Assembly (NCBI RefSeq): GCF_030378065.1
Contig: NZ_JAUCGJ010000029.1
Location: forward strand, 2,646 to 59,689
Origin: Candidatus Venteria ishoeyi
GTDB lineage: Bacteria > Pseudomonadota > Gammaproteobacteria > Beggiatoales > Beggiatoaceae
Direction: 5' to 3'
Length of the DNA: 57,044 bases
Shown: positions 18,487 to 28,650 of the stretch, piece by piece
How positions within the stretch are numbered: the stretch's first letter is position 1
Layout: every line of letters begins with the position of its first letter
The notes under the pieces: generated by a model
Databases searched by the model: none
What the model was told of the DNA's origin: nothing
Seen by the model: only the letters and a program-made list of their open reading frames with translations
Made by a program: the position numbers and the translations under genes

Positions 18487-18912
18487 ATCGGGATAAAAGT
18501 CTTCCTGTAAAATTTGTTCAAGCGGATAAGGGCACTGCACGGGAAAAGTGCGCGCAGGCAAGTTGGTTTCTTTTTCTGCTTTTAAGATGGCTTTGCTATA
18601 GGCTTTATCGAGTTTAACCTGTAGTTGTGGCTTCAAGCTGGGGTTGTCTTCAAGTAAATCCTGAATCTCCCTGCGTTGTTCAATCAGCGTTAATTCCCAA
18701 CTGCGTGAGCGAATGCCCGGTTGATATTGCCATTTAAGCAAATGCATTAATAACACCGCCAATCGATTGATCAACTCCCGTCGCTCACTTGCACCCATTT
18801 TCTCCAGTTCCTCTGCCACTGACTGCATATCAACCTCGGCATAATGCCCTGTCCGCAGTGCATGAGCCGTTTCCTGTGTCCAGCGGTAAAAATCAGTTTC
18901 CTGTAAATTCAT
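18484..18912 (-). CDS. DUF29 family protein
   Basis: 142 residues with the standard DUF29 pattern: start Y-R-W-T-Q-E-T-A-x-A-L, the V-A-E-E-L-E-x-M-G-x-S-E-R-R-E-L helix near residues 32-48, L-L-M-H-L-L-K-W-Q-Y-Q-P, then R-S-x-S-W near residue 68. DUF29 is a helical family, multicopy in cyanobacteria and filamentous sulfur bacteria, of unknown function. It starts 5 bp after the stop of the TauE-like permease gene, so the two are probably co-transcribed. Confidence 0.88.
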   Translation of the reverse strand: MNLQETDFYRWTQETAHALRTGHYAEVDMQSVAEELEKMGASERRELINRLAVLLMHLLKWQYQPGIRSRSWELTLIEQRREIQDLLEDNPSLKPQLQVKLDKAYSKAILKAEKETNLPARTFPVQCPYPLEQILQEDFYPD

Positions 18913-18917
18913 AGCGA

Positions 18918-19664
18918 TTACCCATTAAACAACAATTTAGCAATCATCAGTAATACGATTAGCAGCGTCACTGCGCGTATCCAGTTTTCTCCTGATTGCT
19001 GTAGACTCAGATGCGCAGCCAGCCAACCACCCAGCGCCATGCCGGCAGCGAGGCTTAAACCCGCGCCCCAGTGGATTTGTCCATAATATAGGAATATGCC
19101 AAGTGCAGGCAGGGTAAATAAAAAAATAATCAGTACTTTGTAGATATTGACGACCACCAGACGGGCGTGCAGCAGGTGATATAAGCCTGCCATCAATAGA
19201 AAGCCAACCCCTACCTGGATCAGGCCGCCATAAAATCCAATGGCAAAAAAAGTCGGATAAAGCCAGAAACTGGGGGTATGATCGGGTTCCACTTCGTGAA
19301 AGTTTGGCATAAACAAAGACACTGCACTTAATAACAATACCCCAATCAATAAATAATGAAAGCTGGTTTCGTCCATAAACACCGCAACCCAGGCACCGAG
19401 TATGGCCCCCGGTAATGTCACCAAGGTCAATTTTAAGCTTTGTCCCAGCATACGCTGACCGGGTTTGCCAAAGCGCAACAAAGCGGCGATAGTTTGTAAT
19501 AAAATACCCACGCGATTGGTGCCATTAGCGGTGTTAGCATCAAGTCCAGCGATGATGAGTAGCGGCAGTGTCAGCACCGAACCGCCACCAGAAAAAACAT
19601 TAATCGCACCGGCAAACAGACCTGCAATAAATAGAGAAAATAAAAATAATGTGCTCATGTTCAA
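18918..19664 (-). CDS. TauE/SafE family membrane permease (sulfite/organosulfonate exporter type)
   Basis: 248 residues with eight predicted hydrophobic segments. The N-terminal motif AGAINVFSGGGSVLTLPLL and the internal repeat IGFYGGLIQVGVGFLLM match the duplicated TauE/SafE signature. Members export small sulfur-containing or organic anions; the substrate here is unknown. It lies directly upstream of the DUF29 gene. A role in sulfite handling would suit a sulfur oxidiser, but that is inference. Confidence 0.88.
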   Translation of the reverse strand: MNMSTLFLFSLFIAGLFAGAINVFSGGGSVLTLPLLIIAGLDANTANGTNRVGILLQTIAALLRFGKPGQRMLGQSLKLTLVTLPGAILGAWVAVFMDETSFHYLLIGVLLLSAVSLFMPNFHEVEPDHTPSFWLYPTFFAIGFYGGLIQVGVGFLLMAGLYHLLHARLVVVNIYKVLIIFLFTLPALGIFLYYGQIHWGAGLSLAAGMALGGWLAAHLSLQQSGENWIRAVTLLIVLLMIAKLLFNG

Positions 19665-19742
19665 TACTCAGGGGGCTTATAAAAATGGTGGAGTCATGCT
19701 GGACATGGCTGAAGAATTAAAAGCAGCTTAACTTAAATTCGC

Positions 19743-19748
19743 TATAAT
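19743..19748 (+). promoter_or_regulatory. Candidate -10 box upstream of murB
   Basis: A consensus TATAAT lies about 30 bp upstream of the proposed murB start. The -35 region is weak, so this is only a candidate. Confidence 0.4.
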
Positions 19749-19779
19749 CAAACATTTTTAATTGATTAAGAGAATAGGC

Positions 19780-20718
19780 TTGAAAACAAAGTTAACAGGC
19801 ATTCGTGGCACTTTATTATATGCAGAACCCATGTCCAAACATACGACCTGGCGTATAGGTGGGCCTGCGGCATGTTTTTTTATTCCCGCAGATCGTTCTG
19901 ATTTAATCACTTATCTTAAGCAATTGTCCACAGCAGAGCCTATATTCTGGTTGGGGCTGGGCAGTAATTTACTGGTGCGTGATGGCGGCATTCCTGGCAG
20001 CGTAATTTTAACCACACAGTTAAATCAAATAAATATTGTTAATACAACGGACTGGTTTATTGAAGCGGGAGTGAGCTGCGCCCAGATTGCGCGACAAAGC
20101 AGTCGCGCTCAGTTAGGTGGTGGAACATTCTTTGCCGGTATTCCCGGCACCTTAGGCGGTGCATTGGCAATGAATGCGGGTGCTTTTGGCGGCGAAACCT
20201 GGCCTTTGGTACTCAGCGTGGAAACTATTGATCGGCAAGGAGTGGTACGTTGTCGTAAACCGGCAGATTATCAAATCGCCTACCGTAGCGTGCAGGGTTT
20301 TGAGGGAGAATATTTTCTCGGCGCAACTTTGCGTTTTCAAGCACAAAATGCAGAAACCGCGAGGCAAGGCGCGCAGCATATCAAAAAACTGCTGCAACAA
20401 CGTAAAAACACCCAACCTACCGGTTTGCCCAGTTGTGGTTCGGTGTTTCGCAACCCCAAGCCATTATTTGCTGCAAAACTGATTGAACAGGCAGGACTAA
20501 AGGGGTTACGCCAGGGCGGTGCGGAAATTTCTGAAAAACATGCCAATTTTATTATTAATACTGGCGGTGCCTGCGCGGCGGACATGGAATTTTTGATAAA
20601 AAAAATTCAGCAGACTATTGCAGAAAAATATCAGATTAACTTAACTCCCGAAGTACGTTGCGTGGGTATCTCGTCGCCATGCACTTCTCTGGCCTCACCT
20701 CCTGTCGTTGATAAATGA
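19780..20718 (+). CDS. murB: UDP-N-acetylenolpyruvoylglucosamine reductase, type II
   Basis: About 312 residues. It reduces enolpyruvyl-UDP-GlcNAc to UDP-MurNAc, using FAD and NADPH in the cytoplasm. Visible signatures are NTTWRIGG-like HTTWRIGGPA, WLGLGSNLLVRD, GIPGTLGGALAMNAGA (FAD site), the catalytic Ser in SCGSVFRNP and the C-terminal Glu in TPEVRCVG. It belongs to the shorter type II group lacking the Tyr loop of E. coli MurB. The start is a TTG: I prefer 19780, which has an AAGAGA upstream, over TTG 19762, which has none. It is not in a mur-fts cluster here; a terminator follows. Confidence 0.92.
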   Translation: MKTKLTGIRGTLLYAEPMSKHTTWRIGGPAACFFIPADRSDLITYLKQLSTAEPIFWLGLGSNLLVRDGGIPGSVILTTQLNQINIVNTTDWFIEAGVSCAQIARQSSRAQLGGGTFFAGIPGTLGGALAMNAGAFGGETWPLVLSVETIDRQGVVRCRKPADYQIAYRSVQGFEGEYFLGATLRFQAQNAETARQGAQHIKKLLQQRKNTQPTGLPSCGSVFRNPKPLFAAKLIEQAGLKGLRQGGAEISEKHANFIINTGGACAADMEFLIKKIQQTIAEKYQINLTPEVRCVGISSPCTSLASPPVVDK

Positions 20719-20816
20719 AAACGCCTTGCGGGAAAACAGATAATGTCGTAAAATTGTTTATTTAAATCGCTGGTTAAAAAATCAGTAAGTTATTCAAGGG
20801 TTATCAATACTAGATA

Positions 20817-20840
20817 AAACCCCGGTATCCGGGGTTTTTT
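20817..20840 (+). terminator. Intrinsic terminator after murB
   Basis: An AAACCCCGG/CCGGGGTTT stem with a 3-base loop is followed by a run of T. This is a canonical rho-independent terminator. Confidence 0.9.
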
Positions 20841-21001
20841 ATTGGGAATTTATCGTGCGTCCATTTTGAAATCCGGGATTTTCCTGTTTTTTATGACAAC
20901 GCTTTGTTGTAAATATACTGTTTGTTTTAGTGGAACAGGAAAATCTGTCATGATATTGAGCATACCGACGGATAGATGCTAAGTCGGAATAGACGCTGAA
21001 G

Positions 21002-21025
21002 TGGGCACTTGTGCCCATTTTTTTA
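21002..21025 (+). terminator. Terminator/attenuator in the rimP leader
   Basis: A TGGGCAC/GTGCCCA stem with a tiny loop is followed by seven T. It lies about 130 bp upstream of rimP and downstream of the murB terminator, the arrangement of a leader attenuator for the rimP-nusA-infB operon. NusA-dependent readthrough control is known for this operon in enterics; here it is inference. Confidence 0.75.
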
Positions 21026-21154
21026 TTGAAGAAAGTTTAAAACTGATGTTATGCGGTTATCATTTTTTGCACAAATTTATAGTATTTGGCAAAACACAAA
21101 TGAGAATCAGCGTGAAGCTTTTGCGTAACATCAAAAATAAAGAGGCGAACAACA

Positions 21155-21619
21155 TTGCGCGATAAAGGTTTGCATGCACTCTTATCCCCTGTGGTTACGG
21201 CTTTAGGCTATGAGTTATTACTGGTCGAGCGTATCAAGCAGGGACGCAACGACAGCTTGTTACGTTTATATATTGATAAGGAAACGGGCGTGGTGGTGGA
21301 TGACTGTGCAATTGTCAGTCGTCAGGTCAGTGCGGTATTAGATGTTGAAGACCCGGTTTCAGGTAATTATACCCTGGAAGTTTCTTCACCTGGGGTAGAA
21401 CGCCCTCTGGTGACACGCGAACACTTTCAACAGTTTGTCGGACAACGCGCAAAAGTGCGTTTATTCAGTCCCATCGGTCTGGAGTCGCGACGCAATTTCA
21501 GCGGTTTGCTGGAGGGGTTTGATCAGACAAACGATACACTACAGATGGAAATTGATGGGGAGCATTATACGCTGCCGTTTGCACAGATTGAAAAAGCCAA
21601 TCTGCTTGTAACTTTATAA
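21155..21619 (+). CDS. rimP: Ribosome maturation factor RimP
   Basis: 154 residues covering both RimP domains: an N-terminal alpha/beta part with LGYELLLVERIKQGR and DCAIVSRQVSAVLDVED, the strand YTLEVSSPGVERPL that marks the family, and a C-terminal SH3-like barrel. It assists 30S subunit assembly. The start is TTG at 21155, with AAAGAGGCG upstream. It is first in the rimP-nusA-infB operon, 31 bp before nusA. Confidence 0.95.
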   Translation: MRDKGLHALLSPVVTALGYELLLVERIKQGRNDSLLRLYIDKETGVVVDDCAIVSRQVSAVLDVEDPVSGNYTLEVSSPGVERPLVTREHFQQFVGQRAKVRLFSPIGLESRRNFSGLLEGFDQTNDTLQMEIDGEHYTLPFAQIEKANLLVTL

Positions 21620-21650
21620 ATAGTTGTAAAAAAATGAACAGGGAGCGGCT

Positions 21651-23159
21651 GTGAGCAAAGAGATTCTACTGGTCGTGGATATGGTATCCAACGAAAAAGG
21701 TGTGGACAAGGAAATCATCTTTGATGCGCTGGAGTGCGCATTAGAAAATGCGACTAAAAAACGCCACACTCAGGATATTAATGTCAAAGTCACCATTGAC
21801 AGGTTAACAGGTGAGTATGGCACAGTGCGTCGCTGGGAAGTGATTTCTGACGAGCCTTCTGATGAGATTCCTTTTAGTCCGCATAATCAGATTTTCCTCA
21901 ATAAAGCGCAGAAACAAGCGCCTGATATTGAAGTGAATGATTATATTACTGAACCGATGGAATCTATCGCTTTTGGTCGTATTGCCGCGCAAACAGCGCG
22001 TCAGGTCATTGTACAGAAAGTACGTGAAGCAGAACGTGCGCAAGTGATAGAAGCCTATGAAAATCGCGTAGGTGAATTGATCAGCGGTGTCGTTAAGCGC
22101 GTTGACAAAGGTAATGTAATTCTGGATTTAGGGGAAAACATCGAAGCCATTATTTTGCGCGATGAACTCATTCCCCGTGAATCAATTCGCACTAATGACC
22201 GGGTGCGAGGCTATCTTAAAGCCGTGCGCGCTGAAGCGCGTGGTCCACAATTGTTTTTAAGTCGCGTTGCACAGGAATTATTAATTGAGTTATTCACCCT
22301 GGAAGTGCCGGAAATCAGTGAAGGACAACTGAAAGTTATCAGTGCTGCCCGTGATCCGGGTTCTCGTGCCAAAATTGCCGTACATACCGAAGATGCCCGG
22401 ATTGATCCGGTGGGGGCTTGCGTGGGTATGCGTGGTTCCAGGGTACAGGCAGTTTCCAATGAATTGGGTGGCGAGCGGGTTGATATTATTTTATGGAATG
22501 AAAACCCAGCAAAATTTGTGATTAACGCCATGTCCCCCGCAGATGTTGTCTCTATCATTATTGATGAAGATAAACACAGCATGGATATTGCGGTTGCCGA
22601 AGACCAGTTATCACAAGCGATTGGTCGTGGTGGACAGAATGTTAAACTTGCCAGCCAGCTAACCGGCTGGACGCTGAACATCATGAGTGAAGCGGAAGCA
22701 GAAGAAAAGCAGCATTCTGAAGTAGGAAAAATGGTCAGCTTGTTTGAAGAACAACTGGATGTGGATGAAGAATTGGCAGCTGTTCTGGTTGAAGAGGGCT
22801 TTTCAACGTTGGAAGAGATTGCTTATGTGCCCTTGAACGAAATGCTGGAAATTGATGGTTTTGATGAAGAAATCGTTACTGCATTGCGTACCCGGGCTAA
22901 AGACGCCTTACTGACACAAGAAATTGCCAATGAAGAAGAATTGGAAAACAAGCAATCCACGCAAGATTCGGATTTGCTGAAATTAGAAGGTATGACTGAA
23001 GAACTGGCCGGCACTTTAGCGAGTATGAGCATTGTAAGCCAGGAAGATTTAGCAGAGCAAGCAGTTGATGATCTGCTTAGCATTGATGGAATGAGTGAGC
23101 AGCGGGCGGGTGATTTAATCATGGCAGCGCGCGCACCCTGGTTTGAGAACCAGGATTGA
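21651..23159 (+). CDS. nusA: Transcription termination/antitermination protein NusA
   Basis: 502 residues. Domains in order are: N-terminal RNAP-binding domain (start [16 protein letters not shown]), S1 domain (about 130-200), two KH domains ([14 protein letters not shown] and [12 protein letters not shown]) and two C-terminal helical acidic repeats (about residues 360-500, with IDGFDEE and IDGMSEQ), as in gammaproteobacterial NusA. It modulates pausing and termination. GTG start with AGGGAGCGG upstream. It is followed by infB after 23 bp. Confidence 0.96.
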   Translation: MSKEILLVVDMVSNEKGVDKEIIFDALECALENATKKRHTQDINVKVTIDRLTGEYGTVRRWEVISDEPSDEIPFSPHNQIFLNKAQKQAPDIEVNDYITEPMESIAFGRIAAQTARQVIVQKVREAERAQVIEAYENRVGELISGVVKRVDKGNVILDLGENIEAIILRDELIPRESIRTNDRVRGYLKAVRAEARGPQLFLSRVAQELLIELFTLEVPEISEGQLKVISAARDPGSRAKIAVHTEDARIDPVGACVGMRGSRVQAVSNELGGERVDIILWNENPAKFVINAMSPADVVSIIIDEDKHSMDIAVAEDQLSQAIGRGGQNVKLASQLTGWTLNIMSEAEAEEKQHSEVGKMVSLFEEQLDVDEELAAVLVEEGFSTLEEIAYVPLNEMLEIDGFDEEIVTALRTRAKDALLTQEIANEEELENKQSTQDSDLLKLEGMTEELAGTLASMSIVSQEDLAEQAVDDLLSIDGMSEQRAGDLIMAARAPWFENQD

Positions 23160-23182
23160 GCGAGGTTAAGGAGTAGTACGGC

Positions 23183-25921
23183 ATGGCTGAGATTACAGTA
23201 AAACAATTTGCACAGGATATTGGCGTGCCGGTGGAGCGCGTTTTAGCGCAACTAACAGATGCCGGTTTATCAAAAAAGGCGGCAGATGAACATATCGATG
23301 AAGAGGAAAAGCTTAAGCTTTTAGGTCATCTACGCAAAATACATGGCAAGCAGAACAAGGCTACTGAAAAATCTCAGTCGCCGACAAAAGTCATATTAAA
23401 ACGCAAAACCACCAGTAAATTAAAAGTACCGGGGTCTCAGGGTAAAAAAACCGTGAATGTTGAAGTGCGTAAGAAGCGCACCTATGTGAAGCGGGAAGCT
23501 GAAGAACAGGCCGATGCTGCTGCGGAAAAACCTGTAAAAGTCGATCCTGCGCGTCTGGAAAAAGCGGAGCAGGAACTGGAAGAAAAACTGCATCGTCAGC
23601 GTGAAGAAAAAGCTCGTTTAGAACGGGAACGTGCAGAACAGGCGGCAAAAGCACAGCGCAAACGCGAGGAAGCACAGCAACGCGCTGCCAAAGAAGCTAA
23701 AATCAAAGCTGAACGGGAAGTAGTGGCAAAGCAGGCGAAAACAGAAAAGCCAGCACCTGCATCAGCCGTACAGAAAAAACAACCTGGAAAAGTGCAGGAT
23801 GCACCGGTAAACGAAACTCGGGCCAGGGCCAGGGCTAATATTGAGGCCGCGCAACAACAAGCACGCGCACAACAGAAAGAAAAGAAAGAAAATAAAAAAA
23901 CAGCAAAACCGTCAGCTACTGAAGGCACGGTTAAGATTATTAAAAAAGAAGACAAAACCAAGGCCGTTGGTAAACCGAAAAAATCCGGTGCACGTGAGCG
24001 TGATACGCAGAGCGATGATCGGACGGGGCGTAACAAACAATCGCGGCGCGGCGGACGCGGGCAGGATAAAAATGCGCAGGATAATCGTCGTGGCGGCAAG
24101 AAAAAAGGCAGGATGAGCGCGCCTAAAGATAGTGATAATTTACACGGCTTTACCAAACCAACTGCACCGGTCGTGCATGAGGTTTCAATTCCCGAAACGC
24201 TCTCTGTGGCTGACTTAGCCCAGAAAATGTCCATTAAAGCCGCAGAAGTCATCAAAACCATGATGAAAATGGGCACAATGGTGACAATTAATCAGGTGAT
24301 TGATCAGGAAACTGCAACCATCGTGGTTGAAGAAATGGGGCATGTTCCCAAGCCTTTGCAAGAAAATGCACTGGAAGAGGATTTAGCGCAGGCTGTCGTA
24401 GAAGGTGAACAGGTACCACGCGCTCCCGTTGTAACCATTATGGGCCATGTTGATCATGGTAAAACCTCATTACTGGATCATATTCGTGAAAGCCGGGTGG
24501 CTTCAGGTGAAGCCGGGGGTATTACCCAGCATATCGGTGCCTACCATGTTGAAACCGAGCGCGGTATGATTACTTTCCTGGATACACCAGGACATGAAGC
24601 TTTCACCGCCATGCGTGCGCGCGGCAGTAAAATTACTGACTTAATTGTGTTGGTGGTTGCCGCTGATGATGGCGTCATGCCGCGTACCATTGAAGCGATT
24701 CAACATGCGCGCGCTGCTGAAGTGCCATTGATCATTGCCGTCAATAAAATTGATAAACCCGCAGCCGATCCTGAGCGTGTTAAACAAGAATTAGTCGCTC
24801 AGGAAGTGGTACCAGAAGATTGGGGTGGCGATACCATGTTTATACCGGTATCGGCTAAAACCGGTGAAGGTATTGATAATTTGCTGGAATCCATTTTGCT
24901 CGAAGCGGAAGTGCTGGAATTACGCACAGTCGAAGAAGGCCCAGCGCATGGCGTGGTAATCGAATCCAGACTGGATACCGGACGCGGCGTAGTTGCCAGC
25001 GTATTGGTACAACGCGGTACCTTGAAAAAAGGTGATATTCTGCTGGCAGGTCATGAGTACGGAAAAGTCCGTGCGATGATGGATGAAAATGGTAAGCCCG
25101 TTCTTTCCGCCGGCCCTTCTATTCCTGTTGAAGTGTTAGGGCTTTCCGGCACCCCGATGGCTGGTGATGAAGTATTAATGGTGGCAACGGAGCGTAAAGC
25201 GCGTGAAGTGGCTTTATTCCGCCAGGGTAAATTCCGTGAAATCAAGCTGGCGAAACAGCAGGCGGCGAAACTGGAAAACATCTTCTCGCAAATGGAAGAA
25301 GGTGAAGTCAGCAACCTGAACATCGTGTTAAAAGCCGATGTACAAGGTTCTGCTGAGGCTTTGAGTGAATCACTGATTAAGTTGTCCACGCAGGATGTCA
25401 AAGTGAATATTGTAGGCCGGGGCGTTGGTGGTATTAACAGCTCGGACGTACAATTGGCTTCCGCGTCTAACGCGATTTTAATCGGCTTTAATGTGCGCGC
25501 AGATGCCGCAGCACGTAAAATTGTGCAGGAAGAAGGTATCGATCTGCATTATTACAGCATTATTTACGAAGCCATTGAAGAAGTTAAGCAAGCCATGACC
25601 GGAATGCTGGCACCTGAAATCAAAGAAGAAATCGTCGGTCTGGCAGAAGTACGCGATGTCTTCCGGGTGGCAAAAATCGGCGCAGTGGCAGGATGCATGG
25701 TGCTTGAAGGCATGGTTAAACGTAAAAATCCAATTCGTGTCTTGCGTGATAACGTGGTAATTTATGAAGGTGAGCTTGAATCTCTGCGCCGCTTCAAAGA
25801 AAATGTCACCGAAGTCAAATCTGGTATAGAATGCGGTATTGGCGTGAAAGATTACAATGACGTGAAAACTGGCGATCAAATTGAAGTTTATGAACAAGTT
25901 GAGGTTCGCCGCAGTCTGTAA
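23183..25921 (+). CDS. infB: Translation initiation factor IF-2
   Basis: 912 residues. An N-terminal IF2 domain (start [17 protein letters not shown]) precedes a very long charged Lys/Glu/Arg linker (about 60-320), then the second IF2_N segment, the G domain with [10 protein letters not shown] (G1), DTPGHEAF (G3) and NKIDKP (G4), and domains II-IV. It places initiator tRNA on the ribosome. AAGGAG lies upstream of the ATG. The usual downstream genes rbfA, truB, rpsO and pnp are absent; nhaA follows. Confidence 0.96.
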   Translation: MAEITVKQFAQDIGVPVERVLAQLTDAGLSKKAADEHIDEEEKLKLLGHLRKIHGKQNKATEKSQSPTKVILKRKTTSKLKVPGSQGKKTVNVEVRKKRTYVKREAEEQADAAAEKPVKVDPARLEKAEQELEEKLHRQREEKARLERERAEQAAKAQRKREEAQQRAAKEAKIKAEREVVAKQAKTEKPAPASAVQKKQPGKVQDAPVNETRARARANIEAAQQQARAQQKEKKENKKTAKPSATEGTVKIIKKEDKTKAVGKPKKSGARERDTQSDDRTGRNKQSRRGGRGQDKNAQDNRRGGKKKGRMSAPKDSDNLHGFTKPTAPVVHEVSIPETLSVADLAQKMSIKAAEVIKTMMKMGTMVTINQVIDQETATIVVEEMGHVPKPLQENALEEDLAQAVVEGEQVPRAPVVTIMGHVDHGKTSLLDHIRESRVASGEAGGITQHIGAYHVETERGMITFLDTPGHEAFTAMRARGSKITDLIVLVVAADDGVMPRTIEAIQHARAAEVPLIIAVNKIDKPAADPERVKQELVAQEVVPEDWGGDTMFIPVSAKTGEGIDNLLESILLEAEVLELRTVEEGPAHGVVIESRLDTGRGVVASVLVQRGTLKKGDILLAGHEYGKVRAMMDENGKPVLSAGPSIPVEVLGLSGTPMAGDEVLMVATERKAREVALFRQGKFREIKLAKQQAAKLENIFSQMEEGEVSNLNIVLKADVQGSAEALSESLIKLSTQDVKVNIVGRGVGGINSSDVQLASASNAILIGFNVRADAAARKIVQEEGIDLHYYSIIYEAIEEVKQAMTGMLAPEIKEEIVGLAEVRDVFRVAKIGAVAGCMVLEGMVKRKNPIRVLRDNVVIYEGELESLRRFKENVTEVKSGIECGIGVKDYNDVKTGDQIEVYEQVEVRRSL

Positions 25922-25941
25922 GGACGTTACGCAAAGGCTTC

Positions 25942-25967
25942 TTTTTTGTGCCTTAGGGCACAAAAAA
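25942..25967. terminator. Hairpin after infB with T tract inside the stem
   Basis: TTTTTTGTGCC and its complement GGCACAAAAAA flank a TTAG loop. The stem itself contains the T and A runs, so no unpaired U tail follows on the plus strand. It probably marks the end of the infB transcript, but is not a textbook terminator. Confidence 0.55.
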
Positions 25968-26081
25968 ATTGTCATTGCTGCACACTGAGTTTTATTCGTG
26001 TCGAGTAGAGTGAGTTTTGTGATTCAACGTTATGCGCTGAATGGTACCAAACTTCGCGCTGATTTTATGGGATATTAAATC

Positions 26082-27461
26082 ATGGCACTATGGGATAAGT
26101 GGAAAACGCGCAAAGCGCATCTGGCACCGCTGGAAAAAACTTTTGATGTGGTATTAACACCCATAGAAGAGTTTATTCATAAACAAAGTGCCAGTGGTAT
26201 TTTGTTGATGCTCTTCATGGTGATTGCTTTAATCCTGGCAAATTCTCCCTGGTCCGAGACTTTTCTACATTTTTTCCATAACCATATTGTGCTGGCATTT
26301 GGTGATGCCAAATTAGATTATTCCCTGCATCACTGGATTAATGATGGCTTGATGGCCCTGTTCTTTTTTGTTGTGGGGCTGGAAATCAAACGTGAAGTAT
26401 TAGTCGGCGAGCTTGCCAGTGTCCGTCAGGCAATGTTACCAATTATTGCCGCAATTGGTGGTATGGCAGTCCCCGCCCTGTTTTATGCCGCACTGAATTA
26501 TGATGGTCTTGGCAGTGCTGGCTGGGGTGTGCCGATGGCAACCGATATTGCTTTTGCAATGGGCGTATTGACGCTGCTGGGAAGGCGTATCCCCGTCTCT
26601 CTAATGACCTTTCTGCTGGCCTTGGCCATTGTTGATGATCTGGGTGCAGTTGCAGTTATTGCCATGTTTTACACAGAGCAAATTCATACCCAGCCGCTGT
26701 TGATTGCATTGGGGCTGGTGTTTGTTTTGTTTGTGTTTAATCTGGCAGGTATTCGCAGACCTTTACCTTATTTTCTGATCGGTATCGTGCTTTGGGTGGC
26801 AATGCTGAAATCTGGTATCCATGCCACTTTAGCCGGTATTTTTACCGCCTGGATGATTCCTGCCCGCTCTAAGGTTGATACCCAATATTTTTATCAGCAG
26901 GTAATGCGCCTGATGGACAGGTTCAAATCAGGCGGCGTCAGAACCCGGAGCCTGCTAACCAATCAGCATCAACGCGGCATAGTACAAGCCCTGGATAATG
27001 GCATACAAGCCGTACAGCCGCCTTTGCAATATCTTGAACATCATATGCACATGCCGGTTGCTTTTATCATCATGCCTTTATTTGCCCTGGCTAATGCCGG
27101 TGTGCCACTGGCAGGTGTCAGCATTTCTCAAGTATTTGATAATGATATCAGTCTGGGTATTATTCTGGGTTTATTAGGTGGTAAATTTATTGGCATTACC
27201 ATCATTTCATTATTAGCCTGTCGATTGGGTATTGCCCAACTTCCACAAGGTACCAACTGGCGGCATATTATTGGCGTGGGCTTATTAGGTGGCATTGGTT
27301 TTACCATGTCAATTTTTATTGCCAACCTCGCATTTACCAACCCTGAAAGCCTGCTGGCAGCAAAAACAGGTATTCTGCTGGCTTCAGTTTCTGCCGGTGT
27401 ATTGGGTTATTTGTGGTTATTCTTTTTTACTAAGAAGACAGAATCAGGCACAGCACCTTAA
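26082..27461 (+). CDS. nhaA: Na+/H+ antiporter NhaA
   Basis: 459 residues, longer than the E. coli protein (388). The family core is complete: MATDIAFAMGVLTLLG with the conserved Asp, the paired aspartates in ALAIVDDLGAVAVIA, and the C-terminal LLGGIGFTMSIFIANL. The extra length is an N-terminal cytoplasmic extension (about 40 residues) and an insert around residues 270-330. It exports Na+ using the proton gradient for pH and salt homeostasis. It stands alone after infB. Its TAA stop is the first base triplet of a MITE-like element. Confidence 0.93.
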   Translation: MALWDKWKTRKAHLAPLEKTFDVVLTPIEEFIHKQSASGILLMLFMVIALILANSPWSETFLHFFHNHIVLAFGDAKLDYSLHHWINDGLMALFFFVVGLEIKREVLVGELASVRQAMLPIIAAIGGMAVPALFYAALNYDGLGSAGWGVPMATDIAFAMGVLTLLGRRIPVSLMTFLLALAIVDDLGAVAVIAMFYTEQIHTQPLLIALGLVFVLFVFNLAGIRRPLPYFLIGIVLWVAMLKSGIHATLAGIFTAWMIPARSKVDTQYFYQQVMRLMDRFKSGGVRTRSLLTNQHQRGIVQALDNGIQAVQPPLQYLEHHMHMPVAFIIMPLFALANAGVPLAGVSISQVFDNDISLGIILGLLGGKFIGITIISLLACRLGIAQLPQGTNWRHIIGVGLLGGIGFTMSIFIANLAFTNPESLLAAKTGILLASVSAGVLGYLWLFFFTKKTESGTAP

Positions 27462-27622
27462 GGAGTGAGGATAAAATAAATACAGAAACTGGGCGCAGGA
27501 TTTTTATTCATTTTCAAGGCGTGAAAACAGGCGCATAGCAAGCTATGTAACTGTTTTCGGAACGCAGAAAATGGAGAAAAAGACCAGCCAAGTTGCTGAA
27601 GTTATAAAATTCTCGCTCCTAA
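27459..27622 (+). mobile_element. 164-bp MITE-like element, copy A
   Basis: The ends are imperfect inverted repeats (TAAGGAGTGAGGATAAAAT left, ATTCTCGCTCCTAA right). The centre is a nested palindrome: AAAACAG/CTGTTTT around CATAGC/GCTATG. It has no coding capacity. It is nearly identical to the inverted copy at 41401-41564, which is exactly the same length, and to the copy starting at 56920. It begins at the nhaA stop codon. Confidence 0.88.
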
Positions 27623-27695
27623 GTGTCAGGCCAAACTTTCTCTGGGAAAAAGACTCAAAGCCCAAAACAGCATTAAGCACACTGAGTAAAAATGC

Positions 27696-28553
27696 ATGGC
27701 AACCTATATTGTTGGTGATGTTCAAGGGTGTTATCAACCACTACGACAATTACTGGATAAACTGGCCTTTAACCCCGCTAAAGACAAACTCTGGTCGGTT
27801 GGCGATCTGGTCAATCGTGGCCCGGAATCTTTGCAGGTATTGCGTTTTTTCAAAAGTCTGGGGGCGCAAGCTAAAGTGGTGCTCGGCAACCACGATTTGC
27901 ATCTGTTGGCAGTATATTACGGCAATCGTAATCGATATAAACCTGACAAAGATACGATTGAGCCGATACTCAAAGCCAAAGACAGCGATAGTCTGATGGA
28001 TTGGCTGCGTCATCAACCACTACTGTATCATAGTAAAAAACAACAATTATTAATGGTACATGCTGGCTTGCCACCACAATGGGATTTAAATCTGGCAAAG
28101 TCCTGCGCTGCGGAAGTGGAAAAAGTCTTACAAAGTAAACATCCTGAGTCATTTCTATTGGATTTATATGGTGTTTCAGAAAAAGTCTGGAAACCACAAT
28201 TACGTGGTCTAACCCGGCTGAAATTTATCACATCTTGCCTGACTCGTTTACGTTATTGTGATAGTGACGGTAAGTTGGTGATGAAAAATAAAATGAGTCC
28301 TGATATCAAACCCGGTACGGTAGATTCAGACGCGCATATTTACCCCTGGTTCCTTCACCCGAAACGGGCCAGCCGTAATCTCACCATTGTTTTTGGGCAT
28401 TGGGCCACCTTGGGTTTATATACGGGTAAAAATCTCTATGCACTGGATAGTGGTTGTGTCTGGGGTGGTCAACTCAGCATTTTACGTTGGGAAGACCGTA
28501 AGATTTTTCAACTGGGCTGCCCACAAAGTCGCGCCCCCTTTGCTGAAAAATAG
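27696..28553 (+). CDS. apaH: Diadenosine tetraphosphatase (symmetrical)
   Basis: 285 residues, a metallophosphoesterase of the ApaH type. Metal-binding motifs are present in order: GDVQGCYQPL, GDLVNRGPES, GNHDLHLLAV and the later VHAGLPPQW and FGHWA. The family hydrolyses Ap4A to two ADP and can also remove NpnN caps from RNA in the cytoplasm. It lies about 70 bp after the MITE-like element, so its promoter may lie inside or beside that element. The next gene, sixA, starts about 100 bp downstream, with a dispersed repeat between. Confidence 0.94.
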   Translation: MATYIVGDVQGCYQPLRQLLDKLAFNPAKDKLWSVGDLVNRGPESLQVLRFFKSLGAQAKVVLGNHDLHLLAVYYGNRNRYKPDKDTIEPILKAKDSDSLMDWLRHQPLLYHSKKQQLLMVHAGLPPQWDLNLAKSCAAEVEKVLQSKHPESFLLDLYGVSEKVWKPQLRGLTRLKFITSCLTRLRYCDSDGKLVMKNKMSPDIKPGTVDSDAHIYPWFLHPKRASRNLTIVFGHWATLGLYTGKNLYALDSGCVWGGQLSILRWEDRKIFQLGCPQSRAPFAEK

Positions 28554-28554
28554 C

Positions 28555-28618
28555 CTGAGTTCGATGCCAGCTTCTTTCAGCGCTGAAAACACTGAAAACC
28601 GCTAACACCTCACGCTGA
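28555..28618 (+). repeat. 65-bp dispersed repeat, copy 2
   Basis: It starts at the apaH stop and contains the CTGAGTTCG, CTTCTTTCA and GAAAACCGCTAACACCTCACG blocks shared with the copies at 15494 and 40558 (inverted). Confidence 0.75.
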
Positions 28619-28650
28619 TACTTGATTATAGCCTGATAGTTGAAAAAAAT

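Larger units (their letters stand above)
20719..21154. other. 436-bp gap: murB terminator and rimP operon leader
   Basis: It contains two terminator-like hairpins (listed separately) and, between them, a possible promoter (TATACT near 20913). No open frame or tRNA is visible; the metY-type tRNA found here in enterics is absent. Confidence 0.6.

Noticed and set aside
19672-19731. Plus-strand tail ending in MLDMAEELKAA, possibly the end of a lost gene before murB
   Set aside because: Only about 12 natural-looking codons; the upstream part of the frame is antisense to the TauE-like gene.
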